Below are positions 16,469-25,146 of a DNA stretch of 32,055 nt, in pieces (position 1 is the stretch's first letter; each line of letters begins with the position of its first letter). The position numbers and the translations under genes are program-made. The notes beneath the pieces are model-generated. The model saw only the letters and a program-made list of their open reading frames with translations. It was not told the DNA's origin and did no database searches. This DNA is from Candidatus Amulumruptor caecigallinarius (GTDB lineage Bacteria > Bacteroidota > Bacteroidia > Bacteroidales > Muribaculaceae): contig JAMPDQ010000019.1 of NCBI GenBank assembly GCA_023665575.1, positions 1-32,055 on the forward strand, given 5' to 3'.

Positions 16469-17509
16469 TCATTCTTTAAAGGCATTCCAGCCCTGCGCTC
16501 TCACAGGAATCTCATTTCCATCGCGCGCAATCATTGCTGCTCCCAGCTCGGGTTTCGTGACATATCCTATCATTGTGACGCCCTTCAGCTTCTCGATTTT
16601 CTCATTATCGGCGAGTGGAACAGTGAACAGCAACTCATAATCTTCACCGCCATTCATGGCCGTCATAACAAGATTCATATTTAATTCTTCTGCCATGACG
16701 GCAGTTTGATAGTCAATGGGGATTCTGTCTTCATAAACTCTGCATCCCACATTCGACGCCTTGCATATATGCAACAATTCCGATGACAGGCCATCACTGA
16801 TATCCATCATTGAAGTTGGTTTTATGCCATTTTCTGCAAGCAATCTAACGATATCTCTTCTTGCTTCCGGTTTCAGTTGACGCTCAAGGATATATTCCTT
16901 GCCGGCAAAATCGGGACAGAAATTTGAATCAGCCTTTTCAGCAACACGATTTTCACGCTCAAGCAATTGCAATCCCATATAAGCAGCTCCCAGGTCACCG
17001 CTCACACAAATGAGGTCTGTGGGCATTGCGCCGGACCTTCTCACAGCTTCTCCGTGTGGAGCATCACCTATGCAAGTCACACTGATCACCAGTCCTGTGA
17101 CAGAGGCAGATGTGTCTCCTCCAACAAGATCTACGCCATATAATTCGCAAGCAAGGCGTATTCCGTCATACAGCTCATCGATGTGTTCCACAGTGAATCT
17201 GCTCGACACGCCGAGGCTGACAGTGATTTGACGCGGAGAGCCGTTCATTGCATAAATATCGCTGAAATTCACGATTGCCGCCTTATATCCAAGGTGTTTC
17301 AATGGCACATAGCGCAAATCAAAATGTATTCCTTCCAGCAACAAATCTGTTGTTACCAGCACATCTCTCCCATCATATTCCAAAATAGCCGCATCATCGC
17401 CAACCCCCAGTTTTGAGGACTCATTTTTCAATGGAAAGTCTTTTGTGATCCTGTCAATCAATCCGAATTCGCCGAGATTGGAAATTTCTGTTTGTTTATT
17501 TTCATCCAT
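16469..17509 (-). CDS. thiL: thiamine-monophosphate kinase
   Basis: A protein of about 346 residues that phosphorylates thiamine monophosphate to thiamine diphosphate with ATP, the last step of cofactor synthesis. Family motifs: LGEFGLIDRI (about 12-21), GVGDDAA (35-41), TTDLLLEGIHF (53-63), NFSDIYAMNG (81-90), and MDISDGLSSELLHI further on, all characteristic of the AIR-synthase-like fold and its Mg-ATP site. I start at the Met of MDENKQTEISNLGEFG. The frame is open to 17569, and a Met five codons upstream (17524) is a possible alternative, but the extra N-terminal residues do not resemble the family. It is last in the glmM-sppA-lpxK-punA-thiL series. A 95-bp spacer with a long hairpin separates it from punA. 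Confidence 0.93.
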   Translation of the reverse strand: MDENKQTEISNLGEFGLIDRITKDFPLKNESSKLGVGDDAAILEYDGRDVLVTTDLLLEGIHFDLRYVPLKHLGYKAAIVNFSDIYAMNGSPRQITVSLGVSSRFTVEHIDELYDGIRLACELYGVDLVGGDTSASVTGLVISVTCIGDAPHGEAVRRSGAMPTDLICVSGDLGAAYMGLQLLERENRVAEKADSNFCPDFAGKEYILERQLKPEARRDIVRLLAENGIKPTSMMDISDGLSSELLHICKASNVGCRVYEDRIPIDYQTAVMAEELNMNLVMTAMNGGEDYELLFTVPLADNEKIEKLKGVTMIGYVTKPELGAAMIARDGNEIPVRAQGWNAFKE

Positions 17510-17540
17510 AAATTCAGCACTCATTACAAGAACTATATAT

Positions 17541-17590
17541 TCAACAATGCAGACGCATGAAAATTTCATGCGTCCGCATTATATTGTTGA
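17541..17590. other. long imperfect palindrome between punA and thiL
   Basis: The centre is GACGCATGAAA, one base, TTTCATGCGTC: an 11-bp perfect stem with a 1-base loop. It is extended by AATGC/GCATT across one mismatch and by TCAACAA/TTGTTGA with a small bulge, for about 23 paired bases overall. No U-run follows on the gene strand, so it fits an intercistronic RNA hairpin or protein-binding palindrome better than a standard terminator. Confidence 0.6.
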
Positions 17591-17604
17591 TACTTTTTAC
17601 GAAA

Positions 17605-18429
17605 TCAGAAACGTTCAAGCATTTCCTTGATGATTTTGGTCATAACGGGTTGCGCATTGACGGCAGCCTTCTGCACCTCCTCGTGAGTGGGCACTTCCCG
17701 AATATTTTTGCCACCAAGGTCGGTGATTACTGAAATTCCGAACACGCGCATTCCGGCGTGATTAGCTACAATCACTTCAGGCACTGTTGACATTCCAACA
17801 GCATCTCCACCAATGATGCGAAAATATTCATATTCCGCGGGAGTTTCGAATGTGGGTCCCGGAGTGCCTACATATACACCATGCATGAGGCGTATTCCAT
17901 TCTCTGTGGCAATATCATCTGCCATTGCAATCATAGCGCGGTTATAAGCCTCTGTCATTGCCGGGAAGCGAGGGCCGAGCTCATCGAAATTCTTTCCTCT
18001 AAGCGGATTCTCGGGGAAAAGATTTATATGGTCGGTGATAAGCATGACATCTCCCACGCGGAATTCGCAGTTCATGCCTCCCGCCGCATTGCTTACAAAG
18101 AGAGTCATGACTCCGAGTTCGCTCATCACGCGCACAGGAAATGTTACCTGTTTCATGTCATAGCCTTCATAATAATGGAAACGTCCTTGCATTGCCATCA
18201 CATATTTACCTCCGAGATTTCCGAAAATTAGTTTTCCGGAATGACCTTCCACGGTAGAAACGGGGAAATTCGGGATATCATGATAGTCAAGCTCACATTT
18301 GATTTCAATATGATTCACAAGGTCACCGAGTCCGGTGCCAAGTATAATTCCGATGCATGGAATCTGACCCACCTTATCTTTGATATAGGAGGCAGTTTCC
18401 CGGATAAGTTCCAAATACGTCTTTTCCAT
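17605..18429 (-). CDS. punA: purine nucleoside phosphorylase (trimeric, PNP-I/MTAP family)
   Basis: A 274-residue enzyme for phosphorolysis of purine nucleosides to base and ribose-1-phosphate. Motifs: GTGLGDL (31-37, phosphate loop), VEGHSGKLIFG (60-70), QGRFHYYEGY (81-90), SNAAGGMN (113-120), and GTPGPTFETPAEYEYFRIIG with the base-contacting Glu199, followed by GDAVGMSTVPEV. The base-recognition stretch near residue 235 reads SVITDLGG, with Asp where classical 6-oxopurine PNPs have Asn (SxITN). Asp at this place is typical of the MTAP branch, so base preference may be broader than inosine/guanosine. It lies 30 bp downstream of lpxK. Confidence 0.92.
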   Translation of the reverse strand: MEKTYLELIRETASYIKDKVGQIPCIGIILGTGLGDLVNHIEIKCELDYHDIPNFPVSTVEGHSGKLIFGNLGGKYVMAMQGRFHYYEGYDMKQVTFPVRVMSELGVMTLFVSNAAGGMNCEFRVGDVMLITDHINLFPENPLRGKNFDELGPRFPAMTEAYNRAMIAMADDIATENGIRLMHGVYVGTPGPTFETPAEYEYFRIIGGDAVGMSTVPEVIVANHAGMRVFGISVITDLGGKNIREVPTHEEVQKAAVNAQPVMTKIIKEMLERF

Positions 18430-18459
18430 AAGTCTTTTGATTTTTGGGTTATAGGCTCA

Positions 18460-19560
18460 TCACAGAGCCTGGGCATTCATAGCTTTGTTCAGGTTGTCAA
18501 TGATATTGCCCCCATCGATGGCAGGGAGCATTTTCACAGAAACCGGTATGTAGAATATAAATTGTTTCAAACTGTTCGGAAAATATGGATTATATGCAAG
18601 CCGCACAGCATCCTTTTCTGTAGTGAGTATCAGTTTTCTCTCACCGGGCATGCTCTGCACCTTCTCTTCCATTCGCTTTAAATCCTCTCGTGTGAAATCA
18701 TGGTGATCCGGATAATGATCCACTATCACCTTGAAGGGATAAGACTTGAAGTGCCTCACAAAGCCACGCGGATTTGCAATTCCTGTCATGACAAGCACTG
18801 TGTCGCGTGAGGTGAGATTATGCAATGACACATGAAAAGGCTTGTCATCGGGGAAAACGGGAGTGGGTTCTCCATAAGACAATGTAGAAAAATAAAGCTT
18901 CTGATACGGCATCAGCGCAAGGCGGTTTGACACCAGTCGGTAAGATAGCGGAGCCAAATTCTGCGGACACTTGGTGATAATTACCATGTCTGCGCGATTA
19001 GCCGAATGTGCTGACTCTCTGAGACGCCCCAAGGGAAGAATCTTGTCTTCATAAATCGGGCGTGTATAATCCATCAGCAAAATGTTGACTTTCGGCTTTA
19101 CATATCTGTGCTGAAACGCGTCATCGAGAATAATCAATTGCAAATCGGGATATAACCTAAGCAAATGCTTGATTCCTGCACTACGTTTTTCGCACACTGC
19201 CACCTTCACGTGATTGCCGAGCTTGTTATAAAGCTGCATTGGCTCATCACCGATTGTGTCGGGATTGCTATGCTTGTTGGCGAGAATAAAGCCTTTTGTT
19301 TTTCTCTTATATCCACGGCTCAGGATTGCAATATTATAATCTAACGCAAGCAATCCGGCAAGATATTCCACATGCGGGGTTTTACCGGTGCCACCCACGG
19401 TGATATTGCCTACGCTGATAACGGGAACATCAAATTCCTCCTGATTAAGCACGCCATGATCGAACATCCAGTTTCTGACATCGACCACAGCGCCATAAGC
19501 CCATGAAAGGGGCTTTAAAACGTATGGAAGTATTTTATGCGACAATTCGCTGATTCTCAT
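18460..19560 (-). CDS. lpxK: tetraacyldisaccharide 4'-kinase
   Basis: A 366-residue inner-membrane-associated kinase that phosphorylates the lipid A disaccharide precursor at the 4' position. It has a P-loop VGNITVGGTGKT at about 50-61, preceded by an N-terminal amphipathic/hydrophobic helix (LSWAYGAVVDVRNWMFDHG). Other signatures are AILSRGYKRKTKG (about 78-90), IILDDAFQHRYVKP, with Ala in the position that is Gly in enterobacterial LDDGFQH, and ITTEKDAVRL-like LTTEKDAVRLAY near the C terminus. Presence of lpxK shows a Gram-negative outer membrane with lipid A. It starts 54 bp after the sppA stop. Confidence 0.95.
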   Translation of the reverse strand: MRISELSHKILPYVLKPLSWAYGAVVDVRNWMFDHGVLNQEEFDVPVISVGNITVGGTGKTPHVEYLAGLLALDYNIAILSRGYKRKTKGFILANKHSNPDTIGDEPMQLYNKLGNHVKVAVCEKRSAGIKHLLRLYPDLQLIILDDAFQHRYVKPKVNILLMDYTRPIYEDKILPLGRLRESAHSANRADMVIITKCPQNLAPLSYRLVSNRLALMPYQKLYFSTLSYGEPTPVFPDDKPFHVSLHNLTSRDTVLVMTGIANPRGFVRHFKSYPFKVIVDHYPDHHDFTREDLKRMEEKVQSMPGERKLILTTEKDAVRLAYNPYFPNSLKQFIFYIPVSVKMLPAIDGGNIIDNLNKAMNAQAL

Positions 19561-19577
19561 ATTCTCCCGTTAATCTG

Positions 19578-19593
19578 TGGGTATGTTTACCCA
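19578..19593. other. short hairpin between sppA and lpxK
   Basis: TGGGTA and TACCCA form a perfect 6-bp stem around a TGTT loop in the 54-bp gap, 18 bp upstream of the lpxK start. It could influence lpxK mRNA processing or translation. The evidence is only the symmetry. Confidence 0.25.
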
Positions 19594-19614
19594 TATATTA
19601 AACCATCACTGATA

Positions 19615-21402
19615 TCACATCTTCACACTTATTTCAGGCATTTTTGCCTGAAGGTGTTTTCTTGAAAGTATTCTGCGGACCATATGTAATTTCACAGCAT
19701 CCGTGTTGTGGCTGCTGATAGCCTCCTTTAGCTGAGCCATAGTGGAGCCGTCGCTGAATACAATATCCCAGAAACCGGGTTCTATTTCAGGGTAGGCAGC
19801 CACATCATATTTATTAGCGATTTTTGCTTTGGCAGCAGTCCATTCAATTGCGTTCTGCAGATAGGCCAATGAATCCACCAGCCCGATTTTGCGTGCGTTC
19901 ATGGCATCCCAGACACGTCCTTCTGCAATTCTTTTCACAGCCTGCACACTCATGTGGCGTCCTTTTGCCACCCTGTAAACAAACTGTTCATAACCACGGT
20001 CAACATATTTCTGCATCACACCGAGCTGCTCCTCATTCATCGGCTCAAAACCGGTAGGGAAATTTGCCTCCGGATTTGTTGCGACCATCTGCGGGTTAAC
20101 TCCCAACATATTCAAGGTGCCCTTAAAGTTAGGAATCAAACCGAAGATTCCGATGGAGCCTGTGATTGTGAGGGGATCTGCAAAAATTTTATCTGCTCCG
20201 GCAGATATCCAGTATCCACCCGATGCAGCATAGTCGCCCATGGAAACCGCCAGAGGCTTGCCTTTGGATTTAAAATAATCGAGCGCCTCGCCAATCTGGT
20301 CGCTTCCAAAAGCGGAGCCTCCCGGAGAATTCACTCTTAGCACAAGACCCTTCACATTGTCATCATCGGCGAGTTTGATTATCTGAGGCACGAGTGTCTC
20401 ATAGTTGATGGCATTATTGTTGCCATCTGCAATCTCGCCAACGGCAAACAAGACAGCAATCTGATGTTTTGACGAATACGCATCCGACCATGGTGTCTGC
20501 GACACTAGAGTGCTCGGACTCACAAAATTCATCTTCTCCACGCTCTTTCCCGACAAATCGGCTAACTTCTGATTCATGACATGCTCATAAATCAAAGAAT
20601 CAACAAGGCCGGCCTTTACAGCCGTGGCAGCAGGCTCAAACGTTATAAAGTCGCGCGAAATAAGAGAATCCAACTTTTGGGGTGTCACACCTTTTCTTGC
20701 CTCAGCAATTCCTCTTTTCATATAGCCCCATATGTTTCCATAGAGAGTGTCGAGTTGGGCGCGTGCGGGCCCGCTCATCTCTGAAAGGATATACGGCTCC
20801 ACAGCCGATTTGAATGTGCCTACCTTTACAACCTGGAAATTCACTCCAAGCTTACTGCACAAATCTTTGAAGAACAATGTGGTGCCCCCTAAGCCATGGA
20901 GTTCCAGCTGCCCGGAAGGATTCAGATAGATTTTGTCGGCAACCGAAGCAATGTAATAGCAACCTTGGGTGAGAGCATCGCCATAAGCATAAATCTTCTT
21001 GCCCGACTTTTTGAATTCCATAAGTTCATGACGCAAGGCATTGGCCGTGGCAGGAGATGCCGACATCGCCCCACATTTCAGATATATGCATAAAATATCA
21101 TCATTTTCAGCAGCTTCCCGGATTGACTCCACCAGCACATCAAGAGTCTGAGGTTTTGAAAGATTCCCATTAAAAAGCTGCATCATGTCCGGTTCAAGAG
21201 CCATCTGACGCTCTTCAATCATGCCATTGAGCTCTATTTTCAGTATACTTCTTGACTTCACCTTTTCAGTCACTGCAGACGTCATTGCCATCTTTCCGGC
21301 AAAGGCGATAATGATCAGCAGAATAGTGAGCCCGAACAAAGCCAGTGCAATCCAGGCTCCAACAAATGATGACGCAAGATTCAGAAAAAAACGTTTTAAC
21401 AT
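19615..21402 (-). CDS. sppA: signal peptide peptidase SppA, 67-kDa type
   Basis: A 595-residue membrane-bound serine protease of the long, duplicated SppA type that degrades leftover signal peptides. It has one N-terminal membrane anchor (about 15-36). The catalytic pair of the long form is visible: Lys198 in VGTFKSAVEPY and Ser394 in GDYAASGGYWIS, with the supporting RVNSPGGSAFGSDQIGEAL block at 356-374. The two S49 domains cover about 55-270 and 310-540. It sits between glmM (15-bp gap) and lpxK, in what appears to be one transcription unit for cell-envelope functions. Confidence 0.94.
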   Translation of the reverse strand: MLKRFFLNLASSFVGAWIALALFGLTILLIIIAFAGKMAMTSAVTEKVKSRSILKIELNGMIEERQMALEPDMMQLFNGNLSKPQTLDVLVESIREAAENDDILCIYLKCGAMSASPATANALRHELMEFKKSGKKIYAYGDALTQGCYYIASVADKIYLNPSGQLELHGLGGTTLFFKDLCSKLGVNFQVVKVGTFKSAVEPYILSEMSGPARAQLDTLYGNIWGYMKRGIAEARKGVTPQKLDSLISRDFITFEPAATAVKAGLVDSLIYEHVMNQKLADLSGKSVEKMNFVSPSTLVSQTPWSDAYSSKHQIAVLFAVGEIADGNNNAINYETLVPQIIKLADDDNVKGLVLRVNSPGGSAFGSDQIGEALDYFKSKGKPLAVSMGDYAASGGYWISAGADKIFADPLTITGSIGIFGLIPNFKGTLNMLGVNPQMVATNPEANFPTGFEPMNEEQLGVMQKYVDRGYEQFVYRVAKGRHMSVQAVKRIAEGRVWDAMNARKIGLVDSLAYLQNAIEWTAAKAKIANKYDVAAYPEIEPGFWDIVFSDGSTMAQLKEAISSHNTDAVKLHMVRRILSRKHLQAKMPEISVKM

Positions 21403-21417
21403 ATGTGCCTTGTTCCT

Positions 21418-22800
21418 TTAAAGCGATTTAATGACTTCTTTGATTCTTTCGACAAGCTCATCTGCCTGCTTCATTGTGGCAGCTTCGCTATATATTCGTA
21501 TAATAGGCTCGGTGTTGGATTTACGCAGGTGCACCCAGCTATCTTTAAAATCTATTTTTACGCCATCGATATCGGTGATTCTTTCATTTGAGAATTTATG
21601 TTTCACCGCTTTGAGAATTGCATCCACATCAACATCGGGCGTGAGTTCTATTTTATTTTTTGCAATCTCATAATGAGGTAATTCTTCTTTTATTTCAGAC
21701 ACTTTCTTTCCTTTCGCAGCCATAAGCGAAAGGAACAATGCAACACCCACGAGTGCATCACGTCCATAATGGATTTCAGGATAAATCACCCCGCCATTGC
21801 CTTCGCCACCAATCACGGCTCCTGTTTCCTTCATCTTTGCCACAACATTCACTTCTCCCACAGCCGCTGCATTATATTGCATGCCATGCTTCTCAGTTAC
21901 ATCCCGCAATCCGCGCGATGAGCTAAGGTTTGACACTGTGTTGCCCGGAGTGTGAGCAAGCACATAATCTGCTATGGCAATGAGTGTGTTTTCCTCTATA
22001 AACATTTCTCCATTTTCCATAACTATGGCGAGTCGGTCCACATCGGGATCAACAACAAAACCCACATCTGCCTTAGAATTGCGCATAAGCTCCGCGATTT
22101 GCGTGAGATTTTGAGGTATGGGTTCGGGTGTGTGTGCAAATTTTCCGTTTGGCTCACAATTCAATTCTATGATATTTTTAACACCCAGCGCCCTTAAAAG
22201 TTGCGGTATTGCCACACCACCGATTGAATTGACAGCATCTACTGCTACTGTAAAATCTGCATTACGGATAGCCACCGTATTGACAAGTGGGAGAGCCTTC
22301 ACCATCTCGATGTGATGCTGCAGCCATGTGTCGTTTTTATATATTTTTCCGAGATGCATTACATCTGAAAAGCAATAATCATTTTCATCTGCCAGACGAA
22401 TCACTTCGTGTCCCTCGGAATCATTAAGAAACTCACCTTTTGAATTAAGAAGTTTGAGTGCATTCCACTGGATTGGATTATGACTTGCGGTAATGATAAT
22501 TCCGCCGGCAGCATTTTCTCCTGTCACGGCAAGCTCTGTGGTGGGAGTGGAAGCCATGCCAATATTCACCACATCAAATCCCATTGACACGAGGGTGCCT
22601 GTCACAAGGTGGCACACCATGTCACCGGATATTCTGGCATCGCGGCCCACAACGATTCTGTTGCTGCCGGTAGTGTCATTTTTTCTTATGAATGCAGCAT
22701 ATGCAGCTGTAAATTTCACAATGTCAACACTGCTAAGCCCCTCACCGACCTTGCCGCCGATTGTGCCTCTGATTCCTGATATAGATTTTATTAGTGACAT
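21418..22800 (-). CDS. glmM: phosphoglucosamine mutase
   Basis: A 460-residue alpha-D-phosphohexomutase that converts glucosamine-6-phosphate to glucosamine-1-phosphate for UDP-GlcNAc, peptidoglycan and lipid A. Signature elements: N-terminal SISGIRGTIGG, phosphoserine loop IIITASHNPIQWNALK (Ser106), metal loop VDPDVDRLAIV, sugar-binding GEGNGGVIYPEIHYGRDALV, and phosphate-binding RKSNTEPIIRIYSE near the C terminus. The GEGNGG loop is of the PGM/PMM superfamily type seen in Bacteroidetes GlmM. A phosphomannomutase activity cannot be excluded by sequence alone. About 120 bp upstream lies the edge of a composite repeat. Confidence 0.88.
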   Translation of the reverse strand: MSLIKSISGIRGTIGGKVGEGLSSVDIVKFTAAYAAFIRKNDTTGSNRIVVGRDARISGDMVCHLVTGTLVSMGFDVVNIGMASTPTTELAVTGENAAGGIIITASHNPIQWNALKLLNSKGEFLNDSEGHEVIRLADENDYCFSDVMHLGKIYKNDTWLQHHIEMVKALPLVNTVAIRNADFTVAVDAVNSIGGVAIPQLLRALGVKNIIELNCEPNGKFAHTPEPIPQNLTQIAELMRNSKADVGFVVDPDVDRLAIVMENGEMFIEENTLIAIADYVLAHTPGNTVSNLSSSRGLRDVTEKHGMQYNAAAVGEVNVVAKMKETGAVIGGEGNGGVIYPEIHYGRDALVGVALFLSLMAAKGKKVSEIKEELPHYEIAKNKIELTPDVDVDAILKAVKHKFSNERITDIDGVKIDFKDSWVHLRKSNTEPIIRIYSEAATMKQADELVERIKEVIKSL

Positions 22801-22923
22801 ATAAATCCTTTTAATGAAATGATTTAAGTTGGGATGTATAAATTAGTTGTAGTATTGATTGCCGGTTTATATGAATAGGATTTCAAATAGCTTTGATGGC
22901 GCAATGGGTATTATCGTAATTAA

Positions 22924-23263
22924 GAGGCCGTTTCATAAAAAATTCAACATTAGAGGCGGCTTGGTTTTGAGATAATTTATTCAATCTCAGAGGGATCGAC
23001 TTCTCGGTTGTGATCGGCCGGATTAGATAAATCTGCCAAGAAGAAGCCGTACTAAAGTGATTTTTCATTTACACATACACAAGTATTAAATAAATTGATA
23101 ATAAATCATATGTCTATTATATTTAAATTACTATTGGCCTCGCATGCATGGCCTATTTTAACTCTTTGACTCAGTTACATAGCCCGCCATGCTCCTGATT
23201 CTGCAGAGGCAAACTCAACTCATGCATGTGCCCCGTGATTTAAATCTTTTATGAAACTGTCTC
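22924..23263. mobile_element. composite MITE-like element, copy 2 (uninterrupted)
   Basis: A 340-bp non-coding element, inverted relative to copy 1. Its left end (B half) begins GAGGCCGTTTCATAAAA at 22924. Its right end (A half), read on the minus strand, begins GAGACAGTTTCATAAAAG at 23263. Both ends are flanked by TAA (22921-22923 and 23264-23266), a perfect 3-bp target duplication. The B half contains TGAGAT/ATCTCA and CGGCTT/AAGCCG inverted repeats. The A half contains the CATGGC-GG-GCTATG hairpin seen in the other copies. The A end runs into the last base of the DUF4827 stop codon. Together with the 120 bp to glmM it accounts for the whole 22801-23262 gap. Confidence 0.82.
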
Positions 23264-23865
23264 TAATATTCCGCCTTAAAATATTTCAGTCCTTTATAGA
23301 TATAGGGGTTGCACTGACTGATATCACCGGAGAAACCATCAACCGATTTTACAATCAGGTCAACTTCACAATCATATCCAAGATATTTTAAAGGCACTTG
23401 AATTCCCGAACCATATTGTAATGTGGATTGCAGGGTGGTGTTGCCAAAAATAAAACACATGCCATTTAGCGATGAGTCCATATTGTCGGCATTTCCATCA
23501 CTGCCCGCGCCATCTCCATAATTCTTCAGATATTTGATGTTTTGTCGCATAAACCGGAAATACACCACTTCTCCTGTTTTAGGCCGGTTCTGCATGTTTC
23601 CCTTGTTGACAACACGCATATACACATTTCCATCGCCATCCATCTTATAGAATGGAGCCTCTGGGCCAACCTGGAAATTCGAATCCTGCGGGATGCCCAC
23701 TTCCACTTTATTTTGTGCGAGATACCAGTTGACAGCAATCTCCTCTTCGCGCAACATGTCTGCATAACTTTTGTCGTCATCGCATGAAGACAAAACACCA
23801 CCTGCCGACAATGCAAGCAGGGCCACACAGATATTTGCTTTTTTTATGCAATTTCTAATTTTCAT
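23263..23865 (-). CDS. DUF4827 lipoprotein
   Basis: A 200-residue predicted lipoprotein of a family known from Bacteroidales. The signal sequence MKIRNCIKKANICVALLALS ends in the lipobox LSSC (Cys28). The mature start CDDDKSYADMLREEEIAVNW is typical of DUF4827, which is thought to have an FKBP-like fold. No catalytic residues can be claimed. I start at this Met rather than an upstream one because the signal peptide then begins correctly and the gene lies 1 bp after the nrnA stop. The TAG stop uses the first base of the composite repeat. Removing the element and one TAA copy would give TAT-TAA at the same place, so the protein length is unchanged. Confidence 0.82.
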   Translation of the reverse strand: MKIRNCIKKANICVALLALSAGGVLSSCDDDKSYADMLREEEIAVNWYLAQNKVEVGIPQDSNFQVGPEAPFYKMDGDGNVYMRVVNKGNMQNRPKTGEVVYFRFMRQNIKYLKNYGDGAGSDGNADNMDSSLNGMCFIFGNTTLQSTLQYGSGIQVPLKYLGYDCEVDLIVKSVDGFSGDISQCNPYIYKGLKYFKAEY

Positions 23866-23866
23866 T

Positions 23867-24913
23867 TCACACTTCAAGTTTTTCCAGTTTCCCGGGAATA
23901 AATTTATCATATTTGTGCATGTTTTTTAAAAACAAGTTCCTGCAATCTTCAAGCGAGCCATAAAACTCACCGCCGGCAGCCATGATATGTCCGCCTCCAT
24001 TAAATAGGTCTCGGCAAATATCGCTGACGGGGAAATTGAATTTACTTCTTGTTGACACCTTTATGCAATCATTATCCTCTCTCATAAATATGGAATACAC
24101 CATACCTCTTATATTCAGCGGCATGTTAACGAGCCCCTCAGTGTCGCCTTTTTGATATTTGAAGTTGTCGAGATCATCTTTCGACAACACAATCAGAGCA
24201 GCCCGGCTCTTTTCAAAAATTTCCATACGCTCAAGCAACGCAAAGCTTGTAAGACGCATTGATGCCAGCGAACAGCTTTTGAGAGCCTCATCAACTATCT
24301 GCTTCTTATTGACACCCTTTTCCAAAAGGCGCATCATCACCTCATACACTTCCGGATTATTGCAACTAACAGTGAAATTTTGAGTATCCGTAACAAGGCC
24401 CGTCAACAAAGCTGTTGCCCCATCCTTATTCAGCATGCCATACCAGCCGCATGCGGCTATAAGGCGGAAAACAAGTTCGCATGTCGATGACATGTCGGGA
24501 AAAGAAAACATCACCTTGCAATTTATATCAGGATTTTGATGATGGTCAATCAGCACTTTGTCGGCCTTTGCAGCGGTGATTACAGATGCGAGATCACCCT
24601 GGCGTGAAGCAGTGTTGAAATCGCACATAATTATCAAATCAGCCTCCCCCACCAATCTGACGCAATAAGGATCATACTGAGAATTGACCACTACATCGTT
24701 AACTCCCGGAAGGAACATCAGCGACCGCGGCAAACGATCCGGAATCACCACATGCACCTCATTGCCAAGAGCAGTGAGAAGATGATACAATCCGAGACAA
24801 CTTCCTATGGCATCACCATCAGGACGCATATGACACGTTAGTATTATTTTATGCCGATTCTCCACCAGTGAAATAAATTCACGCACTGATGAAGGATTAA
24901 GTATACTTTTCAT
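23867..24913 (-). CDS. nrnA: DHH/DHHA1 phosphoesterase, NrnA-like oligoribonuclease
   Basis: A protein of about 348 residues. It belongs to the DHH family that hydrolyses nanoRNA and 3'-phosphoadenosine-5'-phosphate with Mn2+. Motifs: CHMRPDGDAIGS (His28, Asp32, Asp34), IIMCDFNTASR (Asp98), IDHHQNPD (Asp123-His125), and the C-terminal DHHA1 nucleic-acid motif GGGHIMAAGG (about 306-315). The frame is open upstream to 25054, but I start at MKSILNPSS because the family begins there and the extension would overlap the small Cys-rich gene in another frame. It is followed after 1 bp by the DUF4827 lipoprotein, an arrangement common in Bacteroidales. Substrate preference (nanoRNA, pAp or c-di-AMP-derived pApA) is not resolved by sequence. 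Confidence 0.9.
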   Translation of the reverse strand: MKSILNPSSVREFISLVENRHKIILTCHMRPDGDAIGSCLGLYHLLTALGNEVHVVIPDRLPRSLMFLPGVNDVVVNSQYDPYCVRLVGEADLIIMCDFNTASRQGDLASVITAAKADKVLIDHHQNPDINCKVMFSFPDMSSTCELVFRLIAACGWYGMLNKDGATALLTGLVTDTQNFTVSCNNPEVYEVMMRLLEKGVNKKQIVDEALKSCSLASMRLTSFALLERMEIFEKSRAALIVLSKDDLDNFKYQKGDTEGLVNMPLNIRGMVYSIFMREDNDCIKVSTRSKFNFPVSDICRDLFNGGGHIMAAGGEFYGSLEDCRNLFLKNMHKYDKFIPGKLEKLEV

Positions 24914-24959
24914 ATCGTCACAAGAATTTGCAAATATAATAAATTTTCGCAAATTTTTC

Positions 24960-25130
24960 TTAACATTTTCTATCCTCCTCTTTTTTATCCTTGCAAAATT
25001 CAGACATGGAGCATCCGCAACAGCCTGTTGATTTTCTCTTTTTTCTGCCGACAATCTTGTGGATAGTCAAAGCTGCCACAATGCCAAGAATTACGAATAC
25101 TGCCAGATATTGAACTGTTTCATTGCTCAT
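24960..25130 (-). CDS. FeoB-associated Cys-rich small membrane protein
   Basis: A 56-residue protein short enough to be missed by length cutoffs. It begins MSNETVQYLAVFVILGIVAA, giving one membrane span at about residues 7-24, followed by a basic stretch (HKIVGRKKRKS) and a Cys-rich tail GCCGCSMSEFCKDKK with a last Cys at the C terminus. This layout (short anchor, then a C-C-x-C / C cluster) is that of the FeoB-associated Cys-rich membrane protein family, usually found beside ferrous-iron transporters. Here no feoA or feoB gene is within the window. It lies between topB (33-bp gap) and nrnA (46-bp gap). Function is unknown. Metal binding by the cysteines is an inference. Confidence 0.8.
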   Translation of the reverse strand: MSNETVQYLAVFVILGIVAALTIHKIVGRKKRKSTGCCGCSMSEFCKDKKEEDRKC

Positions 25131-25146
25131 ATTTTGGTGTGGTTTG

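Noticed and set aside
23867..25054. Long (395-residue) version of nrnA
   Set aside because: The first 47 residues are unlike the family and overlap the small Cys-rich gene in another frame. The Met at 24913 gives the expected N terminus.
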